64,000 nt of DNA from Lentisphaerae bacterium WC36 (GCA_020683205.1 CP085689.1:434001-498000), one strand, 5' to 3'. Positions 34,878 through 45,666 are shown, numbered from the stretch's first letter. The notes: generated from the sequence alone by a model not told the origin. Made by a program: numbers and translations.

Positions 34878-37035
34878 AAATAGTAACATCCTCTTGTTCC
34901 CAAGGACCATATTTATAAACTCGTGGATCACCGTTACTGTTTTTTATCAGTTTCTTACGAACAGCTTGAATTCTGAAAAATAATATACCTTGTTTAAAAT
35001 CATCTGGAATTTTATATTTATAACTAGTTGCTTTTGATTCATCATAGCCATGAGTAACATCTTTCCAACTCAAATAACTATATGAATTTACATTTTCTTT
35101 ATAACGAGCAACTTGTAGACGATAACCGCAAAGATTTTTTTTCTCTAAATCTTTTATTTCATGCCATTTTATTTCAATATATTTTTTACCTTTAGTCTCT
35201 ATTTTTTCTGCATTAATGTAATCTATCTTTGGGATTCTTTTATCAACTAATTCATCAAGAGAAAAACCTTTATTAATAGATTTTATATCTGATGCAACAT
35301 ATGGAGTTATTGCCTTGATGCCAAATCTATATTTATGGTAACGTTTATCGCTAAGAGTCGTATTGTTTTTAATGATGATTGAGCGAGTTTTTGGATTAAT
35401 CAATTTTTTATATTTTTCCCCATTGAAATATAACTGGAAAGCTTTAATTGAATTCATGTCTGATTCTTTGTCTAAATAATAATCCCAGCAGAATAAAAAA
35501 TTACCATTTTTAGTTAAATTTATTTTTAAATTTTCAAATCCATCAATATATATAGTTGGAAGTTTTACTGTAACATAATTCACGCCACTACCTATACCAT
35601 CTTTATCTAAAGCTTCTATTCCATATTTGAATACTCCACCACTTTCAATTGGTTCTTCATATTTGAATAAATTTTCTTTTATTAAGGGAAGACTTGACTC
35701 ATAACATGGTGATTCATTATTATATCCGCGGTAAAAAATATAACCTTTGGCTTTAGCTACTTTATCCCAAGAAAGCTTTAAGTGAAAATGTCCATCTTTG
35801 AAGTGTTTAACAACTTTAAGATTTTTTACTTTGCCAATAAGTTTTACTGGTTTGATATAATTTACAATTTTACTACTTGAATATAGTTTTTTCCCATTAT
35901 GAAGTATAGTTATAACCTTATAGCTTAAACTGCAAGTTTCTCTTAAAGGAATACTATCAACAAAATGCAATTTGCCATCTTTTAAAGTTGAAGAACGATA
36001 AACTATTTTTTCTTCGTCTCCTAACCATCTTTCAATATAACAAGATTTTATCAAATCCAAGTTTTTAATATCAGTTGAAGCATCAATAACCATTTTATTG
36101 CTATTTTTAATTTGAGTAACATTATCTATCTTAACTCCAATTCCTTTTTCATAATATTTAGGGTTATAAGTCACTATAGTTTTAATATAATCACCCCCAA
36201 AAACGCTATTTGCAGCAATACCATATTGGTAGCTTTCCTTTAAAGAAATATTCTTATCATAAAATTTAAAATTCTTAAATCCTTTTTTAGTTGGAACTGT
36301 TAACTTTGGATAAATTAATTTCCATTGGTGATTTGGCGATTTACGGCGATAGATATTAAAACCCAATAAATTAAATCGCTTGTAAAGTTCAGCCGAATAA
36401 GTCCAATCTAATACTAGCTCTGAATAAAATGGACCTACTTTTAAATTATTCACTTTTAGTAATAGGGATTCTTTGTCAATAACTTCACTCTTATATGTGC
36501 CTAATGGTTTTTCAGCTTCTAAATTATCTTTATCAACGGAAAATAGACCATACTCATAATTATTATTTTTATCAAAAGTATGATCAATATAACCAAAACC
36601 TAAAATCACAGATAATTTAAAATCTCCTATTAATCGTATTCTGTCACCTGACCTCATACCACTCTTTGCCAACATTTTAGCAAAATCTTCTTTTGATACT
36701 AATTTTAAATTTTTCGTGTCAAGTTTCTGTTGAAGATAATTTTGATATTGGTCAGCTTCATCTTCAGATAATCCAGAAGCCTGCCAATCTCTACTAAAAC
36801 TAATTTCTGGATAAATTGCTGTTGAATTTAATGGTTTCCAATTAATTGAGCCAACCAAACGACGTTTAACTTTAAAACCAACAGTATTTTCAGGCCAACC
36901 ATTTATTAACCATAGTAATTTTACGTCCTTTTCATTTGCAACTCCATACAATCTAACTGTTGCCGTTTTTGCAAACATACTACACGTTAATAATAACGTG
37001 ATAAATGCTAAATAAACTTTCATTAAATATTTCAT
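34870..37035 (-). CDS. Large secreted fibronectin-III-like protein
   Basis: 721 residues with a signal peptide ending S-M-F-A. The rest is built of about six fibronectin-III-like units recognised by W-containing strands and by phrases such as LDWTYSAELYKRFNLLGFNI, YRRKSPNHQWK and ISWDK/LSWDK with Y-x-F-Y-R-G. No enzymatic domain is visible. Such proteins act in adhesion or binding. AGGAGT precedes the start by 5 bases. The same-strand DUF1573 gene overlaps its end. Confidence 0.75.
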   Translation of the reverse strand: MKYLMKVYLAFITLLLTCSMFAKTATVRLYGVANEKDVKLLWLINGWPENTVGFKVKRRLVGSINWKPLNSTAIYPEISFSRDWQASGLSEDEADQYQNYLQQKLDTKNLKLVSKEDFAKMLAKSGMRSGDRIRLIGDFKLSVILGFGYIDHTFDKNNNYEYGLFSVDKDNLEAEKPLGTYKSEVIDKESLLLKVNNLKVGPFYSELVLDWTYSAELYKRFNLLGFNIYRRKSPNHQWKLIYPKLTVPTKKGFKNFKFYDKNISLKESYQYGIAANSVFGGDYIKTIVTYNPKYYEKGIGVKIDNVTQIKNSNKMVIDASTDIKNLDLIKSCYIERWLGDEEKIVYRSSTLKDGKLHFVDSIPLRETCSLSYKVITILHNGKKLYSSSKIVNYIKPVKLIGKVKNLKVVKHFKDGHFHLKLSWDKVAKAKGYIFYRGYNNESPCYESSLPLIKENLFKYEEPIESGGVFKYGIEALDKDGIGSGVNYVTVKLPTIYIDGFENLKINLTKNGNFLFCWDYYLDKESDMNSIKAFQLYFNGEKYKKLINPKTRSIIIKNNTTLSDKRYHKYRFGIKAITPYVASDIKSINKGFSLDELVDKRIPKIDYINAEKIETKGKKYIEIKWHEIKDLEKKNLCGYRLQVARYKENVNSYSYLSWKDVTHGYDESKATSYKYKIPDDFKQGILFFRIQAVRKKLIKNSNGDPRVYKYGPWEQEDVTIYE

Positions 37036-37054
37036 TTTTACTCCTAAAATTATA

Positions 37055-39987
37055 TTAAATTGCTACGTCAAAATCTGCACTTTCTTTATGAATCTCTCCA
37101 TTTTCATCTTGATAAGTGCAAGTTAAATTAGCACCTAATTGCATTGTGTCTACTTTTTTTGCCATTTTAACATTTCCAGTAACATTACAATTATATTGGT
37201 GAACAGTTTGGTTCGGATTATCTTCCCAAAAATTCCAATTTGGCCATAATACTTTTAAGTCTGCTTGTGTATTTACTGATGCTGATATTTCTCCTTTTAC
37301 TCCATTACTATCTAGTAATGCAGATGCTTGTGTATTAACATTTATATCTATCTTTCCATCGACTCCAAAACCAAAAGTTGCCGTTTGACTAGCTGTGGTG
37401 TAAGAAGATGAATTGAAATTTTCAGGATATTTAAAAGAAATTTGCTTATCCCATTTTATTTGTCCGCTCATACCTCCACTATGCATTTCTCCTGTAAATG
37501 GTTTTGTAAACGCAAAATTTCCATTAAAATCTATCTGTGAAAATACTTGTCCTTTTATATTTGAACCATTTACCTTTATCCCTTCGCATTGAATTGTTAA
37601 ATTTACTTCTGAATTACTTACTTTAAAACAGGAACCTGATCCAGCGGGAAAGTTGATTATTGTATTTAGCTTTGCTTGGACATCTGTTTGTCCAATAATG
37701 TAATTTATTTTAGCATTGCTAGAAAGATAATAAGGCGATGATGCAGGGATATTTATAGCACCATTTAATTCTAACGCCGTATTTTCTCCTAAATAAACAG
37801 TTATATCATTTGTGAATTCTGCAAATCCCGCCGTATCACTAATACCAAATCCTGCACCTAAAACATATAACCCTTGAGCTGGGGCAGGTATTCTTGGATC
37901 ATAATTATAGCCAGCTTTTCCTGATAGTTTTGTCAAATTCAGACCAGTATTTCCCAATGGTAGCTTTCCAGTAACTGCTAACTTTACATAACAATAATTA
38001 AAGGCTTCATTTGCTCCAAATACAAATTCTGATTGGAACCCTGCTTTATTAGCTAAACTAACGTCAACATTTCCACTAAATTCATTTGTTTTAAATGTAG
38101 CAGTTCCATTTAATTTTAAAGGGGGCCTTTTCTATACTAACACTTATAGATTCTATGCTAATTTTTCCAGAAGTTTGATTTATATTAAAATTTTTAACTT
38201 CAAATTCGTTATTACTATCTATTTTACATTTAGCTGATAAACTGAGTTTTTTGCCTGCCTCATATGTTGAATCACTCAAAGTAAAAGCTATTCCTTCATA
38301 CTTTAATTCTGCCTTATTTAATTTAAAAGACTGTAGTTGTCCAGAAGATATTTCGAATTTTTTAACATCTACCTCAACATCAAATTTAGGGTGTTTATAT
38401 TTTAGACTTTTACCAATGATATTTTCTAATTCAAACTGATAGTCAAATGTTATAGACATTTCTTTTCCAGTCAATTTTCCTCCGAAAAGTTCTATATCTG
38501 CTGCTTTAACGACTCCAGTGATATTTTCTTCTGTAAAACTCAAAGACATTTTTAAATCCTTATTGAGTCCCTCTGGAGCCTTTATAATAAACTTGCCTAA
38601 TCCACTTTTTGGTGTAACATCAAGTGGATAAAGTTTTGCATCGAGAGTTAAATTTGACTCTGTAAGTTTTACGCTATAACCATTAGAAGAAAATTCAACA
38701 TCAGGCTTAGCTTTGACCTTTAAATTCTTAATAGTCCCATCTACCTCTATTGAAGCTGCTGCTGCTTCTGCAAATATTTTACTCCCTTTTTTAAATTCAA
38801 CTTTGAATTTATTTAGCCCGCTTAAATCCCAAAAACGTTTTTGTTCATTAGTTGCAGAGTCGTACTCAAACTTATAAGAGACGGAACCATTTAAGCCTTT
38901 TTTCAAAATTGCAACTGGAATTTTTTCAAGACTTAAATCTTGATTTAATTCTCCATAAAATTTAATACCACCAGATATTTTAACTTTATTATCATCTTCA
39001 CTATCTTGAGAAACAGAAATATTTATTTCTTTCAACTTTCCAGATAAAAATCCTAATTTACCAATATCTTTATCTCCTATCCAAGAAATACCACCAGATA
39101 TTATATTGCCGTCTTTTACTGTCCAACTTATATCTACTCCATCAATATCCTTACTTACAGAAAAAGTACCTGCTAAGCTTAAATTCATTTTTGCCTTTGT
39201 ACTATAAGAGCATGATTGATTAGTAGCATCATACACCCCATTAACAGGACTGCCTAATTGGAAGTTAAACCCTGCAATATTTACACTACCTTCATAAGGT
39301 TCACATGGAGCTTTAACAGTTATAGTTACAGAATCTTCTAGTGTGCCACATTTCTCACAGTAATATTTATATATGATTTTATAATCACCTGGACTACCAA
39401 AACTAAAATCGCTTAAGCCATTTCCATTAGAATTTGAGAAAAGTTCATCTCCATTCATATTTGTTACTTTAGGATAACCATCAACTGCTTGTAAGCTATG
39501 AGGTGTTTCTAATTTATCAATATACCCACAATTATCACATGGTTCAGCATTTGGGTCTTCTTCTTCAGTATCTTTTCCCGCTTCTGCATTAACCTCAATA
39601 TTTGGAGATTCTCCTACCTTAATTGTAGTATTTTCACAAGTAACGTCTAAAGAACAGTCAGAAGGCAAGTTATCACTATGATCACAGTGCTCTCCTCCAG
39701 AACATTCTTTATTACAAGTGAATACAGTACATGTTGAGCTACCACAGCTTTGGCCATTTACAATATGTTCTGTTGTCTTTTCATGTTTTTCACCAGGTTT
39801 CCAAATAGTTTTTTTACATGCTTCACACGTTCCTTCATCAGTATATTCTCTACCAGTATCATCTACAGTACATGAAGTGATCATGATTACATGCAGGCAG
39901 ATTAGGTGATGGAGGGTCTTCTGCAAAAACTAAAAAACTAAGACTCCACAACCCTAAAACAACTAAAATTAATCTCAACAACTTCAT
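37055..39987 (-). pseudogene. Large Cys-rich secreted protein split by two frameshifts
   Basis: Three consecutive frames form one protein. A true start with GAGGAG and a signal peptide (MKLLRLILVVLGLW, ending V-F-A) is at 39987. It shifts near 39875 into a frame running to 38091 (C-rich part with C-E-A-C, C-D-N-C and C-E-K-C pairs, then long beta-rich repeats). That shifts at a run of five C's near 38119 into the frame ending at 37055. Homology of style is continuous across both shifts. The whole would be about 975 residues: Cys-rich head, then a stalk rich in Lys, Asp, Ser and Gly beta repeats. It could be a decayed gene, phase variation or an assembly error. Confidence 0.7.
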
Positions 39988-40183
39988 TATTTTCTCCTCT
40001 AAATCATTTTGTATTTCTTAAATCAATATTAATATCACTGTGACTATTCCATTAAATAAACTGCAAAATATTTCTCCTTGAAGAATTTTAATATACCTCT
40101 ACCTGAATGGCATTTCAAATATAATAGTCTAATACTTTAATTAGTTAGATTTGCAAATATGAGACTGTTAAACTTCATAGAAG

Positions 40184-40223
40184 AGTGCCATTCCTTTTGT
40201 TAAATTTTTTGGCACTTTTTTTT
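40184..40223. terminator. Hairpin with T-tract facing the plus strand
   Basis: AGTGCCA and TGGCACT around a 19-base loop, followed by eight T's on the plus strand. The neighbouring genes are on the minus strand, so it does not terminate them in the usual way; it may shield them from antisense reading. Confidence 0.45.
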
Positions 40224-40243
40224 GTGTCTACATGAAATGGTGT

Positions 40244-41053
40244 TCAAAATAACCGAACTTTATATTTAGCAGTGAAAATAGGATTATTTGGGTTATATTT
40301 AGGACTGCCTGCACCAAAATTTGTCAATCTTTCACATTTTGGAATTGAATCATTAATAAAAACTATAAAGTCATAAACTCCATATTTTTGCCAATAGAGC
40401 GGGAAAACAGCTAGAGAATAATTTTCAAACTCATAAACTCTAGCGTTTTCATATTCATGGCAAATCACAGTTTGTTCATCATCAGTTAATGATAAATTCC
40501 CATTATTTTCAATAAAGAATTCATTTAATGCCAATAAATCTTCCTCAAAAGTAGGAGGTTGCCCAATATCATCATCATAAATATCAATTCCCCAGTAACC
40601 CAAGCTCCAGTCTAATAGTTCCCCAGGATTAAAGCCAAGATATAAACCACCAAGAGGAGTTCCAAATCCAGTATCAAATTGAGTGTAATAATTAGCAACA
40701 TTTTGATTTAAAGGTTCAGCATAACTTATTCCATAAATTGAGACTGCTTTATAATTTTTATTCCTAGCCCAGTTAATTTTTTCATATAAATATTTTTCTT
40801 CAGAACCTACACCAGCTGAAATTACTTTAATCTTTCTTTCAGTAAAATGAGTCAGCAAAATTCCTAAACTTAGGTTGATAGGTCCAGTTTGAATTTTTCC
40901 TCCTGCTCCCAACATAACGGCAGTATGAAAAATATCATTAAAATCTCGTTTTCTATCAACTGCATAATTTGAATCGTTCTCATTAATTGACATACAGCCA
41001 GAAATAAGAATTACTTCCACAAGTACTACTAGAATACTGAAAAATCTTTTCAT
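40244..41053 (-). CDS. Lipoprotein paralogue 3 (candidate immunity lipoprotein)
   Basis: 269 residues, third of three tandem paralogues. Lipobox I-S-G-C (Cys 20), then MSINENDSNYAVDRKRDFND shared with its sisters, and the central block LGFNPGELLDWSLGYWGIDI. After YGVYDF it diverges and ends early; it lacks the last 120 residues of the other two. Probably on the outer or inner membrane facing the periplasm. Role as an immunity protein for the upstream phospholipase-like protein is inferred from order and duplication. Confidence 0.7.
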   Translation of the reverse strand: MKRFFSILVVLVEVILISGCMSINENDSNYAVDRKRDFNDIFHTAVMLGAGGKIQTGPINLSLGILLTHFTERKIKVISAGVGSEEKYLYEKINWARNKNYKAVSIYGISYAEPLNQNVANYYTQFDTGFGTPLGGLYLGFNPGELLDWSLGYWGIDIYDDDIGQPPTFEEDLLALNEFFIENNGNLSLTDDEQTVICHEYENARVYEFENYSLAVFPLYWQKYGVYDFIVFINDSIPKCERLTNFGAGSPKYNPNNPIFTAKYKVRLF

Positions 41054-41062
41054 ATAAAACCA

Positions 41063-42202
41063 TTATTTGGTTTTGTTGTGTTTGTGTTTGAGTTTGTGGT
41101 TTATTGGTAACGTTATTTTGATTGATTTTGAATCAATTAGCTCTCCATATTCAAAACCACGATCTGTCATATGAAAATCATCTTTATTTTTTAAAATTTT
41201 ATTTGTTCCATTCTTTTTCTCTATAAACCCCATGAAACGATATCTTACAAGCTCTTTAGAATTTTTATTATCAATAGTAGTAAACTCATTATTATTAAAA
41301 AATTCTTCTTTCTTTGTTCCTGCAATTTTTTCCAAATAATCCCAGTTGGTAGTTAAAGCAATCATTTCACAATATTTTTCACCCAAGAAATAGTTATTGA
41401 AGCCAATTAATGGGTGTGTTTTATAGAATTTTAAAAAATTTGAACAATTGTCTTGCTTAAAGGATATTAAAAAACCTTGTTTCTTGTAGTTATCAGAATT
41501 AATGGACAATACAAAATCATAAACGCCATATTTTTGCCAATAGAGCGGGAATACTGCTAGAGAATAACTTTCAAATTCGTAAACTCTAGCTTTTTCATAC
41601 TCATGGCAAATCACAGTTTGTTCATCATCAGTTGATGATAAATTACCATTATGCTCTGCAAAAAATTTATTTAATGCCAACAAATCCTTCTCAAAAGTTG
41701 GCGGTAATCCAATATCATCACCATAAATATCAATACCCCAGTAACCTAAGCTCCAATCCAATAATTCCCCTGGATTGAAACCTAAATAAGGACCAGGAAT
41801 TAGAAATCCAGCGCCAAATTCAACTTGTGAATAGTAGTTAATTGCATTTATGTTATATGGAGTAGCGTAGCTTAATCCTAATGCAATAGCTTCATATTGT
41901 TTATTTCTAGCCCAAGCTATTTTGTTGTATGCCGATTTTTCTCCATAGAATCCACTAAAAGCACTCCTAAATCCTATTTTATTAATAAAATCATAGCATC
42001 CTCCCCAAGCAAACGGAGCTATGCCATAATTAACAGGACCAGCTTGAAATTTTGTTGAATTAGTAATTCCCAGTTTAAAAACATCGTTAAAATCCCGTTT
42101 TCTATCAACAGTATAATCTGAATCATTTTCATTTATTGACATACATCCTATAGAAAACATAACCATGCAAAACACTAAAAAAATATTTAAAAACCTCTTC
42201 AT
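41063..42202 (-). CDS. Lipoprotein paralogue 2 (candidate immunity lipoprotein)
   Basis: 379 residues. Lipobox S-I-G-C at Cys 20; conserved head (DRKRDFNDVF), the LGFNPGELLDWSLGYW block, YSLAVFPLYWQKYGVYDFVL and a C-terminal region (FYKTHPLIGFNNYFLGEKYC) nearly identical to paralogue 1. The region from about residue 45 to 130 is the variable part. Nine bases separate it from its neighbours, so the three form one operon. Confidence 0.72.
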   Translation of the reverse strand: MKRFLNIFLVFCMVMFSIGCMSINENDSDYTVDRKRDFNDVFKLGITNSTKFQAGPVNYGIAPFAWGGCYDFINKIGFRSAFSGFYGEKSAYNKIAWARNKQYEAIALGLSYATPYNINAINYYSQVEFGAGFLIPGPYLGFNPGELLDWSLGYWGIDIYGDDIGLPPTFEKDLLALNKFFAEHNGNLSSTDDEQTVICHEYEKARVYEFESYSLAVFPLYWQKYGVYDFVLSINSDNYKKQGFLISFKQDNCSNFLKFYKTHPLIGFNNYFLGEKYCEMIALTTNWDYLEKIAGTKKEEFFNNNEFTTIDNKNSKELVRYRFMGFIEKKNGTNKILKNKDDFHMTDRGFEYGELIDSKSIKITLPINHKLKHKHNKTK

Positions 42203-42211
42203 ATAAAACTC

Positions 42212-43324
42212 TTATTTGGTTTTGTTGAGCTTGAGTTTATGATTAATTGGCAATTTTATTTTGATTGATTTTGAATCAATTAGCTCTCCATACTCAAAAC
42301 CACGATCTGGGTTATAAAAATAATCTCTGTTTTTAAAGACTTTATTCGTTCCATTCTTTTTCTCTATAAAACCCATGAAACGATATCTTACAAGCTCTTT
42401 AGAATTTTTATTATCAATAGTAGTAAACTCATTATTATTAAAAAATTCTCCTTCTTTTGTTCCTGTAATTTTTTCTAAATAATTCCAGTTTTTAGTTAAG
42501 GCAATCATTTCACAATATTTTTCACCCAAGAAATAGTTATTGAAGCCAATTAATGGGTGTGTTTTATAGAATCTTAAAAAATTTGAACAATTGTCTTGCT
42601 TAAAGGATATTAAAAAACCTTGTTTCTTGTAGTTATCAGAATTAATGGACAATACAAAATCATAAATACCATATTTTTGCCAATAGAGTGGGAAAACTGC
42701 TAGAGAATAATTTTTAAAGTTATAAACTCGGCAACGCTCATACTCATGGCAAATCACAGTTTGTTCTTCATTAGTTGATGATAAATTACCATCATGCTCG
42801 GCAAAAAATTTATTTAAAACCAACAAATCCTCTTCGAAAGTAGGAGCTAAGCCAATATCATCGTCATATATATCAATACCCCAGTAACCTAAGCCCCAAT
42901 CCAATAATTCCCCTGGATTGAATCCTAAATAGGGGATTAATGGTAAAATAAAACCTACTCCAATTTCAAATTGAGTATAATAGCTAGTAACAAATTGATT
43001 ATCAGCGGTTGGATAATAAAAGAACATTCCAGTTGATTGATATTGTTTATTTCTAGCCCAAGCTATTGGATTATAAACACATTTTTCAGAGTAAAAGTTC
43101 GCTTGCACTTTTTTATTTCCCCTCAACGTTTCAAAAACTGGAATGACTGCATAAAAGGGACCTGCTTGTCCTTTTATACCTGCACCTATACCATAAGTAA
43201 AAATATCATTAAAATCACGTTTTCTATCAACTGTATAATCTGAATCGTTCTCATTAATAGACATACATCCAGGGAAGAGAGCTATCATAAATAACATCAC
43301 AAAGATATCTAAAAATCTTTTCAT
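42212..43324 (-). CDS. Lipoprotein paralogue 1 (candidate immunity lipoprotein)
   Basis: 370 residues. Lipobox F-P-G-C at Cys 20. Shares head, central block and long C-terminal region with paralogue 2, differing mainly around residues 45-130. It comes first after the phospholipase A2-like gene with a 62-base gap on the same strand. Tandem copies with one variable segment are what is seen for immunity lipoproteins of secreted lipases, but the specific pairing is my inference. Confidence 0.72.
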   Translation of the reverse strand: MKRFLDIFVMLFMIALFPGCMSINENDSDYTVDRKRDFNDIFTYGIGAGIKGQAGPFYAVIPVFETLRGNKKVQANFYSEKCVYNPIAWARNKQYQSTGMFFYYPTADNQFVTSYYTQFEIGVGFILPLIPYLGFNPGELLDWGLGYWGIDIYDDDIGLAPTFEEDLLVLNKFFAEHDGNLSSTNEEQTVICHEYERCRVYNFKNYSLAVFPLYWQKYGIYDFVLSINSDNYKKQGFLISFKQDNCSNFLRFYKTHPLIGFNNYFLGEKYCEMIALTKNWNYLEKITGTKEGEFFNNNEFTTIDNKNSKELVRYRFMGFIEKKNGTNKVFKNRDYFYNPDRGFEYGELIDSKSIKIKLPINHKLKLNKTK

Positions 43325-43386
43325 ATAAAAACCTTATTTTTATTCGCTTAAAATTATAAAGTAGCATTAATTATAAGTTATTTCAA

Positions 43387-45162
43387 TTAAGATAAAGTGG
43401 ATATTTCTTGCCAACGTGTAATATTATTAGCAGCCCATTTACGCCATCCTGGGTTGGTGTCTTGCTGACATGGAGTTAGCCTGTCACTTTTCAAACTATT
43501 TTGATATTTTTTGTCAAGATTTTGATAAGGAATCATCAAGTAGTCTTGTGGTTTGTCAAGACCTGTGTCTTTTATGACATTTTTAAATTTATCATTGGTT
43601 ACAAATTCAGTAGGAGAACTTCCACTAAACAAAATATTAGCAACCCATATTGCTAAACTTTGAGCAAAATTTTTAGTAATATTATTTGCCATTACATTAA
43701 ATATATAATCACATTTGGCTTTTCTTGAAATAGTATACTTGTCAATGAAAGCAAATAAAACAGAAGTAGGGAAAAATTTAACGTCGTTAATATGATAGCC
43801 AAAATCGTGAATTTTAGCAGTTAAATCTACGATATTTTGGGGACGTTGTTTTGCTGTACCTGTCCAACCAGGTCCTGGAAAACTCCCAATTTCAGGAGCA
43901 ACAGCTCCTTCACCACTTATTAGACTAAGCCCAAGGGGCTGCCAAGAAGAACTAGCTGTTTCATCTGGCTTAGGTAATTCTATATTCTTTAAAGATGCGT
44001 TGCCATTTGCTAAAGCTCCTTGAATAGGAAGTAATGTCATATTTTTAACCCATCCAATGCCACTTGTTAATAAATCACCAACGATTGTCATATTAGTTTC
44101 GATTCGACCTGCTAAATTAACAACCGCGTCTAAGGCCACAAGACCCAATAAAGGATTTTTTTCTAGCAAGTAACGATCTTGCTCTTTTTTTGTTATTGCT
44201 TTAAAAGGTCTAAATACCATATCAAAAGGCACACTTGCATCCAAACTATAGGAAATAACAGGTACTGCTTCAAAAGCAACATCTGTAAAAGGAATTTTAA
44301 CTAAGAAGTATTTCTTTTCAATTTTCCAAGCTTTCAACTTTAAACCAGCAATTGTTATTGACCCCGAAATATTTCCTGTTTTTGAATCAAAAGAAACTCC
44401 AGCTAAAGGTTTACTAAAAATTTTTATTAAATCTGTGCACAATGTAACAATTCCACCAAATGATAAATCGCTATTTTTCCAAGTATGTACCGCTAATCTA
44501 AAAGTTTTTACATATTGCTGCTGTAATACTTCATTGTTAACTCCTTTGATAATTGCTTGTACACATAAATTAAGAAACAAGCCTGTGCTGTCAATTATCT
44601 TAGTAGAAGCGTTTTTAGTTGCTTTAACAGTTGCATTAAACACTTTACATGTCGAATCCCATGTCCATGTTGCCGCGTCTGCAACGGCATCACCAAGATA
44701 TTCGGCTAAATCTGCAGTACTATCCCAAAGCCATTCAGCTCCTTTAACAGTGCCTCCCCATATAGACTCCAGCCAATTTTCATCAGATTTTACTGCTTCA
44801 TTGACAACCATATACATATTAATTGAATTGCTTTTAGATAGGTCGTCAAATGCAGTCAATGCCAACATTATTTGCATACCTGCTTGATAACTTTCAGTTC
44901 TTTTACTTGGGTTCTTTTCATGCCATTTGTCAAAAATTGCATAAAATGAAAACTTCAGATGTAAATGTTTAGGAAAGTGGTCATCTGCAATTCTATCAAA
45001 AAGCTGTCTTTCATTGGGCTTGTTTGCATTTGTTGATTTTTTGCTTGTTGATTGAGATGTGGTTTTCTTTACATTAGCTCTGTTCTTCGTTGGTCTCTTG
45101 CCATTTACTTTATATGCTGGTTTTGACCATTTCCCAGCACTCCTTGTTCCTGTTTGTTTCAT
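43387..45162 (-). CDS. Phospholipase A2-like effector candidate
   Basis: 591 residues, no signal peptide, Lys/Thr-rich start (residues 1-50). The middle is helical with amphipathic stretches (residues 125-200, W-x-W-D-S-T repeats). At about 428-457 there is G-P-G-W-T-G and, 20 residues later, D-L-T-A-K-I-H-D-F-G-Y: the calcium loop (GxG) and catalytic H-D-x-x-Y of the parvovirus VP1-type phospholipase A2 family. Asp near 483 (K-C-D-Y-I-F) would be the second catalytic acid. The family hydrolyses phospholipids. It precedes three lipoprotein paralogues in one operon. Delivery route is unknown. Confidence 0.7.
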   Translation of the reverse strand: MKQTGTRSAGKWSKPAYKVNGKRPTKNRANVKKTTSQSTSKKSTNANKPNERQLFDRIADDHFPKHLHLKFSFYAIFDKWHEKNPSKRTESYQAGMQIMLALTAFDDLSKSNSINMYMVVNEAVKSDENWLESIWGGTVKGAEWLWDSTADLAEYLGDAVADAATWTWDSTCKVFNATVKATKNASTKIIDSTGLFLNLCVQAIIKGVNNEVLQQQYVKTFRLAVHTWKNSDLSFGGIVTLCTDLIKIFSKPLAGVSFDSKTGNISGSITIAGLKLKAWKIEKKYFLVKIPFTDVAFEAVPVISYSLDASVPFDMVFRPFKAITKKEQDRYLLEKNPLLGLVALDAVVNLAGRIETNMTIVGDLLTSGIGWVKNMTLLPIQGALANGNASLKNIELPKPDETASSSWQPLGLSLISGEGAVAPEIGSFPGPGWTGTAKQRPQNIVDLTAKIHDFGYHINDVKFFPTSVLFAFIDKYTISRKAKCDYIFNVMANNITKNFAQSLAIWVANILFSGSSPTEFVTNDKFKNVIKDTGLDKPQDYLMIPYQNLDKKYQNSLKSDRLTPCQQDTNPGWRKWAANNITRWQEISTLS

Positions 45163-45281
45163 AAATTGAGTTCCTTGTAGTTAATATTAGATGATTTATG
45201 ATAATATTAAATATAATCTACAAATGTATAATTGCAAGTTTAAATAAAGATTTTATACTAATATTAATAAATCTTAAGCAG

Positions 45282-45520
45282 CTAATTTTTTAACACAGAT
45301 AATAATTCTTCAACTTTATCAAGTTCTAATGTATCGATGATTTGCTTTAATTGAGTACGTTTTCTTGGAGGAGTTTGTCTTCTTTTGTTTGAGTGTTACC
45401 AAAGTTCACATTCATATCCTTGAACGCATTTTTAATATCTTGCTGATTGGCGTGCATTGAATAATGTTTTGTCATTTCGGGTGAAAATACTTCATGTACT
45501 ATAAAATATTTTTGCATTTG
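45282..45520 (-). pseudogene. Fossil C-terminus of a tyrosine integrase
   Basis: The minus strand reads EVFSPEMTKHYSMHANQQ with D-I-K-N-A-F-K, then after a frameshift PPRKRTQLKQIID and VEELLSVLKN with a stop. T-K-H-Y-S-M-H is the nucleophile region of integrases and the tail resembles those of related elements. The catalytic Arg and His boxes are gone. It lies inside the right end of the element. Confidence 0.55.
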
Positions 45521-45653
45521 TAGCTATAGGTTTCTAAAATTATATTTAATAACAAAGTATCTTGAAATCTATTGATTTGGTGGTAATTTAAACGATTGAA
45601 ATTATCATGATAAAATGGGGTTTTTTGTATAAGAAATGGCTCAAAAAATCGTA

Positions 45654-45666
45654 GCCATTTGGTACC
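45654..45666 (+). repeat. Right sub-terminal 13-bp repeat
   Basis: GCCATTTGGTACC, identical to and in the same orientation as 25898-25910. Lies 140 bases inside the right attachment repeat. Confidence 0.45.

Noticed and set aside
43037-43243. Plus-strand frames inside the lipoprotein and phospholipase-like genes (also 44435-44887)
   Set aside because: Antisense to well-supported minus-strand genes.
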